Notes under the pieces: model-generated
The model's database searches: none
Told to the model about the DNA's origin: nothing
Seen by the model: the letters and a program-made list of their open reading frames with translations, nothing else
Source: Deltaproteobacteria bacterium
Lineage (GTDB): Bacteria > Desulfobacterota > Binatia > UBA9968
DNA length: 5,558 nucleotides
Assembly: GCA_021323355.1 (NCBI GenBank)
Contig: JAJONK010000209.1
Location: 1 to 5,558 of the forward strand
Direction of reading: 5' to 3'
In this document: positions 1 to 5,558 of the stretch, in pieces
How positions within the stretch are numbered: the stretch's first letter is position 1
Layout: every line of letters begins with the position of its first letter
Position numbers and translations under genes: made by a program

Positions 1-540
1 GGTATAGAGTCGGGTGATATCGCTGACCCGAACGCTATGGTCGGTTTGCTCTATCAATTCGATCGGGTCACCCGCAGCGACCTCACCTTCTTGCAATACA
101 GCAAAATAGAAGCCCGTGCGTTCGCTCGCCAGGAACTTCTTGACGATATCGGAGCGACCGAACTTGATGCCGAGCTTGTAACACGGCATCCGCGGCTCGG
201 TCACCATCACGACAGCGGAACCTACGCGGAATCTGTCACCTATGTTTAACTCGGATTCAAAAAGTCCCGCGCTCGTGAAGTTTTCACCGAACATGCCCCA
301 GGGTAGTTTCAGCCCGGGTAATTCGCGCTTCCAAAAATCGTAGTGTTCGGAGGGATAGACGTAGACGGCTTTGCTGGGTCCGCCATGAACCGAAAGATCA
401 GCCTGACGGTCACCGTCGAGGTTGAGCGTTCGTAGCATAACCCGGCCTGCGACCGGCTCTTTGAAAATTCCGGTCGAGACCGGATCGCCCTTGAGTGTGA
501 CGACCCGCGGCAATCCAACATTAACGGAGATGAGTCTCAT
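1..540 (-). CDS. MOSC domain-containing protein, YiiM-like (C-terminus cut by window edge)
   Basis: The gene reads leftward from an ATG at 540-538 and stays open to base 1, giving 180 residues without the C-terminus. What is seen: an N-terminus of the MRLISVNVGLPR type, a D48/H52-G53-G54/K57 block (ADLSVHGGPSKAVY), GENF at 85-88, and PRMPCYKLG with Cys120. These are hallmarks of the MOSC fold, where the conserved Cys is thought to carry sulfur or contact the molybdenum cofactor. Residues from about 168 (HSVRVSDITRLY) look like the start of the 3-alpha domain that follows MOSC in the E. coli YiiM group; about 30-45 residues are probably missing. Family members are cytoplasmic and linked to molybdenum-cofactor sulfur chemistry or reduction of N-hydroxylated compounds; the substrate here is unknown. 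An AAGAGG ribosome binding site lies at 546-551, five bases before the ATG. The gene starts 17 nt after the dehydrogenase stop, so it is likely the third gene of one operon. Confidence 0.93.
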   Translation of the reverse strand, partial: MRLISVNVGLPRVVTLKGDPVSTGIFKEPVAGRVMLRTLNLDGDRQADLSVHGGPSKAVYVYPSEHYDFWKRELPGLKLPWGMFGENFTSAGLFESELNIGDRFRVGSAVVMVTEPRMPCYKLGIKFGRSDIVKKFLASERTGFYFAVLQEGEVAAGDPIELIEQTDHSVRVSDITRLYT

Positions 541-545
541 TTAAG

Positions 546-551
546 CCTCTT
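546..551 (-). promoter_or_regulatory. Ribosome binding site of the MOSC gene
   Basis: AAGAGG on the minus strand, five bases before the ATG at 540. It lies inside the 17-nt gap after the dehydrogenase stop codon. It fixes the start of a gene that has no stop codon within the window. Confidence 0.7.
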
Positions 552-557
552 ATTCGT

Positions 558-1580
558 TTAATGCCCCATTGTGAGAACGGCGCGAAAACGCGCCTTGCCG
601 CTGATCATATGTTCGTACGCCTCGGCCGCGCGCTCGAGCGGAAAAATTTCAGTCATAGCACGCACGCCGGCAAACACGCTGAAGGAGAGCGTATCCTGCG
701 AATCAATAGAGCTGCCGGAAGGCCATCCGATGATCGACCGCCGGCCGCCGATCATCAGAGTTCCATCGACTTCGAGGGGCTCATGAGCAGCACCGAGGAT
801 GACTAATTTTCCATTGACGCCAAGACCGCCCAGGACTGCGCTCATCGCCTTGCCGCTCGTCGCCGTTGCCAGAATAACTTTGGCACCGCCCATTTCGGCT
901 AGGTCCGCCGCAGCATTCTGCGTCTGGCTGTCGATGTAATGCTGCGCGCCAAGCTTTCGCGCGAGCGATTCCTTATCGCGACCTCGGGCGATGGCAACGG
1001 TCTTGAAACCCATCTTTGCCGCGAACTGAATGCCCAAATGGCCAAGCCCACCGATCCCGAGTACCGCAACGAGATCACCGGGCCGCGCGCCGCTGTTGCG
1101 AAGAGGATTGAAGGTGGTCACCCCTGCGCACATCAATGGCCCGGCATCGACCGCTGATAGCCCTTCCGGGATCAGCGCCAATGCGCCGGCGGGAGCGATC
1201 ATGTATTCGGCGTAGCCGCCGTCGTAGGCGATGCCGGTCACTTGGAGAGCGATTTGACAGGTGACGAAATCACCGCGCCGGCAAGAATCACAGTAGCCAC
1301 AGTGTCCGCCGTGCCAGCCGACACCGACCCGCTGGCCCGGTGTCCATCCGGCAACGCCTGTACCGATCGCATCAATGATTCCGGCAACCTCATGCCCCGG
1401 GATTCGCGGGTACTGGATGCCCGGCCAGATTCCCTCCTTGGTGAACGAGTCGCTGTGACAGACGCCGCAAGCTTGCACCTTGATACGCGCTTGCCCGGCG
1501 CCGGGTTCGGGTATTTCCCGCTCGACAATTTCCAGGGGCCCTTTCGGGCCAGTGACTTGCGCGGCACGCATCTTAGCCAT
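558..1580 (-). CDS. Zinc-dependent alcohol dehydrogenase (MDR superfamily, CAD-like)
   Basis: This 340-residue protein is full length for the medium-chain zinc dehydrogenases, which interconvert alcohols and aldehydes or ketones with NAD(P)(H) in the cytoplasm. The catalytic zinc site is visible as GVCHSD (Cys41), GHE (His63, Glu64) and Cys151 (LMCAG). The structural zinc loop has all four cysteines: 94, 97, 100 and 108. The Rossmann fold shows GIGGLGHLG at 175-183. The end of the second strand reads AIARGRDK (196-203), with arginines and no acidic residue where NAD-specific enzymes usually have Asp. That favours NADP(H), by inference. The overall pattern fits the cinnamyl-alcohol-dehydrogenase-like/AdhP-like group; the physiological substrate cannot be told. 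The ATG at 1580 sits just after GGAGGAG (1583-1589), which argues against the in-frame Met4. The gene lies 37 nt after the aldo/keto reductase and 17 nt before the MOSC gene, consistent with an operon. Confidence 0.95.
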   Translation of the reverse strand: MAKMRAAQVTGPKGPLEIVEREIPEPGAGQARIKVQACGVCHSDSFTKEGIWPGIQYPRIPGHEVAGIIDAIGTGVAGWTPGQRVGVGWHGGHCGYCDSCRRGDFVTCQIALQVTGIAYDGGYAEYMIAPAGALALIPEGLSAVDAGPLMCAGVTTFNPLRNSGARPGDLVAVLGIGGLGHLGIQFAAKMGFKTVAIARGRDKESLARKLGAQHYIDSQTQNAAADLAEMGGAKVILATATSGKAMSAVLGGLGVNGKLVILGAAHEPLEVDGTLMIGGRRSIIGWPSGSSIDSQDTLSFSVFAGVRAMTEIFPLERAAEAYEHMISGKARFRAVLTMGH

Positions 1581-1582
1581 AA

Positions 1583-1589
1583 CTCCTCC
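1583..1589 (-). promoter_or_regulatory. Ribosome binding site of the zinc dehydrogenase gene
   Basis: GGAGGAG on the minus strand, with its GGAGG core four bases from the ATG at 1580. It lies in the 37-nt gap after the aldo/keto reductase stop. Its position favours Met1 over the in-frame Met at residue 4. Confidence 0.75.
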
Positions 1590-1617
1590 GATGCTATCTC
1601 TTCTCGTTCGTTCGATC

Positions 1618-2676
1618 TTACGCGACAGGTATCATCCGCGATCGAAGCAGCTCCGGCTTGCCTCCCGCAATAGCAGCTGCAGAGCCATGGGTTTGCTCGT
1701 GCGGGGTGCCGAACGCGATCTGACTGGTTTCGTCGAGACACCCAATCTGTTCCTGCGATAAATCTAGTTCCAGCGCGCCGAGGCTGCCGGCCAGTTGCTC
1801 ATATGTGCGCGGGCCGAGGATCGGAATCAACGTCGTCGTGGACAGACGCGCTTTATGCAACAGCCAAGCGAGGGCAACTTCCGTGGCCGATCGATCGACT
1901 TCCTTGGCGATTGCCAATAGCGCATCGAGGATCGCTGTCTCACGTGCCGTCTTCTCCTTGTGAACCAGCCTGCCGAGAAACGAATTGATTCGTCCTTCGT
2001 CGCCGATGCGATACTTGCCGGTGAGAAAACCGCCGCCGAGCGGCGACCACAGCGCGGCTCCCAACCCGAGCGCCTCCGCCATTGGCAAAAGTTCCCGTTC
2101 CGCGGTGCGCTGCGCTAGGCTATATTCGACCTGGATGCCGGCGATGGGCCCCCAGCCACGCATCTCCGCCAGGAGATCGCCGCGAGAAATCCGCCAGGCC
2201 GGAAAGTTGGACAACCCCGCATAGTGAATTTTCCCGGCGCGCATGAGATCATCGAAGGCGCGAATAATTTCTTCCATAGGCGTCATGCCATCGGCAAAAT
2301 GCGCCCAATAGAGATCGATGCGATCGATCTTCAGCCGCTTGAGGCTCGCTTCGATGGAGCGAATCATATTTTTGCGGCTGTTGCCGGTCCGCGAGATGCC
2401 CTCAGTAGCAGTCGTTCCCAAAGTGTATTTGGTGGCGAGAACGAAGTACTCTCGATCGGCTGCGATGAAATCCCCGACCAATTCTTCCGACTCGCCGAAC
2501 TGATAGCTGTCGGCGGTGTCGATAAAGTTGCCGCCAGCATCGACGTAGGCATCAAAGACTTTTTTTGCATCGTCACGCGCCGCTCCATAACCCCAGCGTG
2601 TGCCGAAGTTGGCGGCCCCTAGAGCCAGTTCAGAGACACGCAAGCCTGCGCGCCGCCCAAAACTTTTGTATCGCAT
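1618..2676 (-). CDS. Aldo/keto reductase family oxidoreductase
   Basis: This is a 352-residue aldo/keto reductase, a (beta/alpha)8-barrel enzyme that reduces aldehydes and ketones with NADPH in the cytoplasm. The catalytic tetrad is complete: Asp53 and Tyr58 in NFIDTADSYQFGESEE, Lys83 in LATKYTLG, and His126 in LYWAHFADG. Cofactor-side motifs are GLSNF (154-158), the WSPLGGGFLTGKY stretch (210-222) and ILGPRTYEQL (287-296). Length and motifs match the bacterial group of about 320-350 residues related to YajO/Tas-type reductases; the substrate is not predictable. A longer in-frame start exists at a TTG (2691), but its codons overlap the Shine-Dalgarno GAGGAG at 2684-2689, seven bases before the ATG at 2676. 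The ATG is therefore preferred. It is the first gene of the leftward cluster; the dehydrogenase follows after 37 nt. Together they look like paired carbonyl/alcohol redox enzymes (inference). Confidence 0.95.
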   Translation of the reverse strand: MRYKSFGRRAGLRVSELALGAANFGTRWGYGAARDDAKKVFDAYVDAGGNFIDTADSYQFGESEELVGDFIAADREYFVLATKYTLGTTATEGISRTGNSRKNMIRSIEASLKRLKIDRIDLYWAHFADGMTPMEEIIRAFDDLMRAGKIHYAGLSNFPAWRISRGDLLAEMRGWGPIAGIQVEYSLAQRTAERELLPMAEALGLGAALWSPLGGGFLTGKYRIGDEGRINSFLGRLVHKEKTARETAILDALLAIAKEVDRSATEVALAWLLHKARLSTTTLIPILGPRTYEQLAGSLGALELDLSQEQIGCLDETSQIAFGTPHEQTHGSAAAIAGGKPELLRSRMIPVA

Positions 2677-2683
2677 CACTTCA

Positions 2684-2689
2684 CTCCTC
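2684..2689 (-). promoter_or_regulatory. Ribosome binding site deciding the aldo/keto reductase start
   Basis: GAGGAG on the minus strand, seven bases before the ATG at 2676. The alternative TTG start at 2691 would place this site inside the coding region and leave that start without a ribosome binding site of its own. Confidence 0.75.
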
Positions 2690-2691
2690 AA

Positions 2692-2993
2692 CTCACGTTG
2701 ATTCTCGTCGCATGGATCACAAGCAGATTCACTTCAGCGTCAGCCCGGACAGCGCACTTCACCGATCCACCGAGTGACGTCCCGGCTCTGCGATAACTGT
2801 TGCGCTCAGTCGGCTCGAACCGATCGACCCAAAGCACGGCAATGGCAATTGCCTCAATGCGTTGATCCACCCAGATGCTTCAATGAGTCCACCGATGAGC
2901 CGCACAATCCTCTCTTGCACATCGGAAGCTTTGGCAATGGTGGTCTTGGGTCTGGCTTTCCTCGCGAATTGAGAATGCAATGGGAGGACCATC
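2692..2993. other. Non-coding leader region upstream of the aldo/keto reductase operon
   Basis: No gene is supported in this 302-base stretch. Overlapping open frames exist on both strands (for example 2774-3010 plus, 2759-3034 minus and 2688-2870 minus). They begin with GTG or lack a ribosome binding site, overlap one another, and show no motif I recognise. The promoter of the leftward operon should lie here, but I see no convincing -35/-10 pair. The 7-mer TGAAGTG (minus strand) occurs at 2677-2683, 2730-2736 and 2755-2761. A decayed gene cannot be excluded. Confidence 0.5.
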
Positions 2994-3137
2994 ATGACAA
3001 GCCATTCTGAAGCTTCTAAGAAGCGTACGCTCACCCGGTCAAACTCTGCAGAGCTTCCGGCATTGCTGAAAATTTCAGCACAACGGCAGAGCAGCGACGA
3101 GTTATTAATCGCACCGGATCAGATCGCTCGAAGATGA
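2994..3137 (+). CDS. Possible small protein of 47 residues, unrecognised
   Basis: An ATG at 2994 opens a 47-codon frame ending in TGA at 3135-3137. GGAGG at 2983-2987 lies six bases before the ATG, an ideal Shine-Dalgarno spacing and the main reason to list it. The product begins MTSHSEASKKRTLTRSNSAE. It is hydrophilic and Ser/Arg/Lys-rich at the N-terminus, with no Cys, signal peptide, membrane segment or domain I recognise; the C-terminal half (LPALLKISAQ onward) could form a helix. It stands alone: the leftward operon diverges from it and the next rightward gene begins more than 430 bases downstream. It could be a real small protein, the start of a decayed gene, or a chance frame. I assign no function. 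Confidence 0.3.
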   Translation: MTSHSEASKKRTLTRSNSAELPALLKISAQRQSSDELLIAPDQIARR

Positions 3138-3570
3138 ATAGGTTGAAGCTTAACAGTAGACGATTAACATTAAACGGCAAGAGACTGGCGACCGTCTGTT
3201 ATCTCGTTAGCGGATATCGAGAGAGATTCACTCAATGCTTGCACAATCCTGCTGTTCACCTTAAAGGATCACATAAATAGTGACCCGGCGTTCTTCTGTG
3301 ACCGAGTTGGGAACGATGCTGGGTTTCAAATTTAACGGAGCGTGTACTATTCTGCGCTCAGCCCGCAATGCGGACTCGAGAGGAAATGACTGCCATTGAG
3401 TAGATTGTTATCGCCGGCATTTACGGTGTAAGCAGAGTGCTTTAGCTTTTGCGCTGAGATCGGGTGAGGGTCGAACCGCCAGCAACTCTGGCTTTAATTG
3501 CACTGTTGAACCCGATTTGCCGCGCCAATGCGAGATGCTACTGGAGCGACATCTAAAACAGGAGGATTCC
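3138..3570. other. AT-richer intergenic region upstream of the glutathione S-transferase gene
   Basis: No gene is supported here. The reading frames are broken by frequent stops and the stretch is visibly richer in A and T than the flanking genes. It should contain the promoter and leader of the glutathione S-transferase gene. The best candidate -35 I find is TTGCAC at 3239-3244, but the hexamer 17 bases on (TAAAGG, 3262-3267) matches the -10 consensus at only three of six positions, so I do not call a promoter. A weak hairpin can be drawn at 3182-3197 (AGAC/GTCT arms). It has no T-tract and is not a convincing terminator. Confidence 0.45.
3560..3565 (+). promoter_or_regulatory. Ribosome binding site deciding the glutathione S-transferase start
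   Basis: AGGAGG, five bases before the ATG at 3571. It selects this start over the in-frame ATG at 3517, which has no comparable site and would add 18 residues ahead of the conserved N-terminal fold. Confidence 0.8.
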
Positions 3571-4308
3571 ATGCGTTATGAACTGTATTATCAGCCATCA
3601 ATCCAAGGCCGCGGTGAGTTCATTCGCCTTGCGCTGGAAGAAGCCGGCGCGGACTACATCGACGTCGCGCGCGATCCAACCTTCGGTCGTCCGGGAATTA
3701 TGAAAGTTCTCGAGGATCCGGCTTTGGAACATCCACCATTCGCTCCGCCGTTCTTGAAAGCCGGCGAGCTGCTGATTTCGCAAACCGCCAACATTCTCCA
3801 GTTCCTTGCGCCCCGGCTGGGTCTCGTACCCGAAAAGGAAGAGAGCCGGCTTTGGGCGCATCAACTGCAACTGACAATAGCCGATTGGCTCTATGAAACC
3901 GGCCAGACGCACCACCCGGTCGCCAACGTCCTGTACTATGAGGAGCAGAAGGACGAGGCGAAAAAACGCGCCGCACATTTCACCTCGACCCGCATACCCA
4001 AATTCCTTAGCTATTTCGAAAGAATTCTGAAACTGAATGCCAAGAGCGGCGACTTTATTTTCGGCGAGGACGTCAGCTATGTCGATCTGTCGCTCTTTCA
4101 GATGATCGAGGGATTGCGCTACGCTTTTCCAAAGACAATGGCGCAAGTCGAACCGCAACACCCGAAGGCCGTACTTCTACACGATCGCGTGATGGCGCGT
4201 CCGCGGATCGCCGCATACTTAGCGTCACCGCGGCGCCTCGCGTTCAACGAGCAAGGCATCTTCCGCCATTACCCGGAGTTGGAAGAGGCGCAGGGCCAAA
4301 ACCGATGA
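3571..4308 (+). CDS. Glutathione S-transferase, sigma/alpha-like
   Basis: This 245-residue protein would conjugate glutathione to electrophiles, or use it as a cofactor, in the cytoplasm. The N-terminal thioredoxin-like domain (about 1-82) starts YELYYQPSIQGRGEFIRLAL. This aligns with the sigma/alpha/pi pattern, in which the Tyr near residue 7 activates the glutathione thiol. A Pro-Phe-Leu segment at 60-62 supplies the cis-proline, and Gln71-Thr72 (ISQTANILQFLA) stands where most relatives have Gln-Ser for binding the glutathione gamma-glutamyl group. The helical C-terminal domain includes the N-capping box Ser169-x-x-Asp172 (SYVDLSLFQ), conserved in the family for folding. At 245 residues it is slightly longer than the usual 200-220, through an extended N-domain loop (about 34-58) and the C-terminal tail. 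The start at 3571 is set by AGGAGG. It stands alone on the plus strand, facing away from the reductase operon. The substrate is unknown. Confidence 0.92.
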   Translation: MRYELYYQPSIQGRGEFIRLALEEAGADYIDVARDPTFGRPGIMKVLEDPALEHPPFAPPFLKAGELLISQTANILQFLAPRLGLVPEKEESRLWAHQLQLTIADWLYETGQTHHPVANVLYYEEQKDEAKKRAAHFTSTRIPKFLSYFERILKLNAKSGDFIFGEDVSYVDLSLFQMIEGLRYAFPKTMAQVEPQHPKAVLLHDRVMARPRIAAYLASPRRLAFNEQGIFRHYPELEEAQGQNR

Positions 4309-4505
4309 AGCTAAGACTAAAATAACTGCGGCGAGCACTCTAACACAGATTATGCTGATCATCTCTCGCGCGCCCAACAATCCGCGTGCACTATGCTTGC
4401 CCAATGCGTTGATGCCTTACCGATGGAGGTTGGTTCTGGATCGGGCAGCGTAGCGCCGGACGTGTCGAAGCTCTAAGATAAAGCCATTGTCTGTTGGAGG
4501 ATAGA
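4309..4505. other. Intergenic region between the GST and DUF6152-type genes
   Basis: No open frame with a ribosome binding site is seen across these 197 bases. There is no clear hairpin plus T-tract after the GST stop. The size allows a separate promoter for the downstream gene pair; a TAAGAT hexamer at 4474-4479 is the nearest -10 candidate, but no -35 matches at the proper distance. Confidence 0.4.
4496..4500 (+). promoter_or_regulatory. Ribosome binding site deciding the DUF6152-type start
   Basis: GGAGG, five bases before the ATG at 4506. An in-frame TTG at 4494 overlaps this site and so is unlikely to be the start. The ATG also puts the signal peptide's basic residue directly after Met1. 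Confidence 0.8.
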
Positions 4506-4889
4506 ATGAAACTGGTATCAAGATCATTAAGCCTGGCGCTCCTCGCGCTGCTCATAGGAGTTTTCTTGACGCAACCGGTGCGGGCACATCATGGCTGGGG
4601 CTGGGCAACGCAGGAAGAATTTCAGCTTACCGGCGAAATCGCGGCCGTGCGGCTTGGCAATCCTCACGGTGAATTAACCCTGGACGTCAAGGGTGAAAAG
4701 TGGATCGTCGAAGTCGGACAACCGTGGCGTAACGAAAAAGCGGGATTAACGCAGAAGCTGCTTAGCAAAGGACAAGTTATCACCGCGCATGGCCATCGCT
4801 CCGCGAAGAAGGGGCAGCGGCTGATGAAGGCCGAGCGCGTGGTAATCAATGGCCGAAGCTACAATCTATACCCCGACCGCGAATCATGA
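4506..4889 (+). CDS. Secreted DUF6152-type protein
   Basis: This is a 127-residue exported protein. Residues 1-27 form a typical signal peptide: basic Lys2/Arg6, a Leu/Ala-rich core (SLALLALLIGVFL), and cleavage after PVRA. The mature protein would then begin His28-His29-Gly, the HHGW start I associate with DUF6152. The remainder (about 38-125) looks like a small beta-rich domain, with FQLTGEIAAVRLGNPHGELTL carrying the NPHG element (52-55), then a WIVEVGQPWRN stretch, and VITAHGHRSAKKG near the end. The family resembles an OB-fold-like periplasmic domain. The clustered histidines (28, 29, 54, 95, 97) invite a metal-binding guess, but that is inference. No lipobox Cys and no later membrane segment are seen, so it is probably soluble in the periplasm. 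The DUF6644-type membrane gene starts 16 nt downstream and probably shares its transcript. The biochemical function is unknown. Confidence 0.85.
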   Translation: MKLVSRSLSLALLALLIGVFLTQPVRAHHGWGWATQEEFQLTGEIAAVRLGNPHGELTLDVKGEKWIVEVGQPWRNEKAGLTQKLLSKGQVITAHGHRSAKKGQRLMKAERVVINGRSYNLYPDRES

Positions 4890-4905
4890 TTAGCTCGCAG
4901 CAAGG

Positions 4906-5394
4906 ATGATCGGTGAATGGACCGCGGCGCTGGAAGCGACAGAGGTCGCGACGGCCCTTCGCAACTCAATCTGGAGTTATCCCCTAGTCAATACGGCGCA
5001 TATCTTTGGCGTGGCGCTTCTGATCGGATCCGTCGTGCCATTGGATCTGCGCCTTCTCGGCCTGTGGGGCTCGATCCCGCTGGCACCGCTTTGGGCAGTG
5101 CTGACACGCACGGCCGCCATTGGCCTCGGTTTGGCCATAATCTTTGGGACGCTCTTGTTCATCACTCGCGCCACCGAGTACGCCGCGTCTAATCTATTTA
5201 TCGCCAAGATGATTCTCGTCCTCTTGGGCACGGCGAATACTTTGATGCTGCGCATACCGACCCCAGCGCAAGTCTCGCCCATCGCATCAAACCAATGGAA
5301 GCCGTCGACTCGTTTACAACTCGCCGCGGGAATATCGCTCGCGGCGTGGCTGTCGGCACTAAAAACTCACCTGAAGCGGAACGAGAATAGGTAA
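4906..5394 (+). CDS. DUF6644-type integral membrane protein
   Basis: This 162-residue protein has about four predicted membrane segments, near residues 25-47, 62-86, 97-114 and 137-153. It begins with an amphipathic stretch and the signature SIWSYPLVNTAHIFG, followed by GSVVPLDLRLLG. That pattern, with His32 and Asp47-Leu-Arg at the two ends of the first helix, is what I recall of DUF6644. Lys101 in the third segment (LFIAKMILVL) and Asn111 (TANTLML) are polar positions inside the membrane and may matter functionally (inference). The C-terminus is basic and probably cytoplasmic. The ATG at 4906 lacks a well-spaced Shine-Dalgarno: AAGG abuts the ATG. It begins only 16 nt after the DUF6152-type stop, so translational coupling is plausible. 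The partner is a secreted protein, so the two may form an envelope complex. No enzymatic or transport role can be assigned. Confidence 0.85.
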   Translation: MIGEWTAALEATEVATALRNSIWSYPLVNTAHIFGVALLIGSVVPLDLRLLGLWGSIPLAPLWAVLTRTAAIGLGLAIIFGTLLFITRATEYAASNLFIAKMILVLLGTANTLMLRIPTPAQVSPIASNQWKPSTRLQLAAGISLAAWLSALKTHLKRNENR

Positions 5395-5426
5395 ATCGGG
5401 GATCAGTTCGCCTGCTCTTGTGCTTG

Positions 5427-5558
5427 TCAGATCCGCAGTCCACCGCTGGTATACATCGCCTTTCGATCGCGCAGGGCCAGCCAGCCGCGAGCGATCCGGT
5501 AGATGGCCCATATCCCAACCGAGAATAAGAGGATTAGGGCAAGGGGAATGCCCAGTAT
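5427..5558 (-). CDS. C-terminal end of a membrane protein, DUF4870-like (partial)
   Basis: A frame open from the right window edge runs leftward for 43 residues and ends in TGA at 5429-5427. The visible part has one hydrophobic segment of about 20 residues (ILGIPLALILLFSVGIWAIY), followed by RIARGWLALRDRKAM and a short polar tail. The YRIxRGWLxLxDxKxM pattern after a final helix resembles the C-terminus of small DUF4870-like/TM membrane proteins of proteobacteria. The fragment is too short to be certain. It converges with the DUF6644-type gene, leaving 32 bases between the stop codons and no clear bidirectional terminator. The start and most of the protein lie outside the window. Confidence 0.65.
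   Translation of the reverse strand: MLGIPLALILLFSVGIWAIYRIARGWLALRDRKAMYTSGGLRI

Noticed and set aside
1242..1673. 143-codon plus-strand frame
   Set aside because: It is antisense to the zinc dehydrogenase, covers its conserved zinc-site coding region, and shows no family motif.
1238..1741. 167-codon minus-strand frame spanning the end of the reductase and the start of the dehydrogenase
   Set aside because: It overlaps two well-supported genes in another frame and its product is low-complexity Arg/Ser-rich without motifs, typical of a shadow frame in GC-rich DNA.
2676..2691. Longer aldo/keto reductase start at TTG 2691
   Set aside because: The TTG and next codons overlap the Shine-Dalgarno sequence of the ATG at 2676, which gives the normal family N-terminus.
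2759..3034. 91-codon minus-strand frame in the intergenic region, overlapped by a 78-codon plus-strand frame
   Set aside because: Both begin with GTG, overlap each other on opposite strands, and encode nothing I recognise. I treat them as chance frames, though a gene remnant is possible.
3182..3197. Small hairpin suggesting a terminator or RNA element
   Set aside because: There are only four clean base pairs, internal mismatches and no T-tract; such hairpins are common by chance.
3239..3267. Possible sigma-70 promoter, TTGCAC with TAAAGG at 17-base spacing
   Set aside because: The -10 hexamer matches consensus at only three of six positions and lies about 300 bases before the GST start.
3598..4161. 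187-codon open frame on the minus strand inside the GST gene
   Set aside because: It lies wholly antisense to a gene with clear family motifs and has no recognisable domain or ribosome binding site of its own.
5395..5426. Possible bidirectional terminator between convergent genes
   Set aside because: No symmetrical GC-rich stem with flanking A/T tracts is visible in these 32 bases.

Overview
The window comes from a bacterial chromosome, most likely a proteobacterium (alpha or gamma). This rests on moderately GC-rich coding sequence by eye, strong GGAGG-type ribosome binding sites, and families common in that phylum: a MOSC protein, an MDR-type zinc dehydrogenase, an aldo/keto reductase, a sigma/alpha-like glutathione S-transferase, and a DUF6152/DUF6644 pair. 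I cannot fix the genus. I see no phage, insertion sequence, CRISPR array, rRNA or tRNA.

Layout. Positions 1-2676 (minus strand) hold a tight three-gene cluster. It is transcribed right to left: aldo/keto reductase, then a zinc alcohol dehydrogenase of the CAD-like group, then a MOSC-domain protein cut by the left window edge. The gaps are 37 and 17 nt and each gene has its own Shine-Dalgarno sequence, so one transcript is likely. Positions 2692-3570 are mostly non-coding. They hold the presumed promoter of the leftward cluster, one unrecognised 47-codon ORF with a good ribosome binding site, and an AT-richer stretch that presumably carries the promoter of the rightward gene. Positions 3571-4308 (plus) encode a glutathione S-transferase. 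After a 197-nt gap, 4506-5394 (plus) encodes a small secreted DUF6152-type protein followed 16 nt later by a four-helix DUF6644-type membrane protein. Positions 5427-5558 (minus) are the C-terminal end of a convergent membrane-protein gene cut by the right edge.

How the genes may work together. The leftward cluster pairs two NAD(P)H-linked carbonyl/alcohol oxidoreductases with a MOSC protein, a family linked to molybdenum-cofactor/sulfur chemistry and to reduction of N-hydroxylated compounds. With the divergently oriented glutathione S-transferase, the neighbourhood looks like a detoxification and redox housekeeping region for reactive carbonyls and electrophiles. That is inference from families; no substrate can be read from the sequence. 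The DUF6152/DUF6644 pair is a separate envelope module of unknown function.

Four start codons were moved downstream of the longest possible ORF, or confirmed, using Shine-Dalgarno position. No convincingly new system was found. The least explained items are the 47-codon ORF, the DUF6152/DUF6644 pair, and a thrice-repeated 7-mer upstream of the aldo/keto reductase gene.
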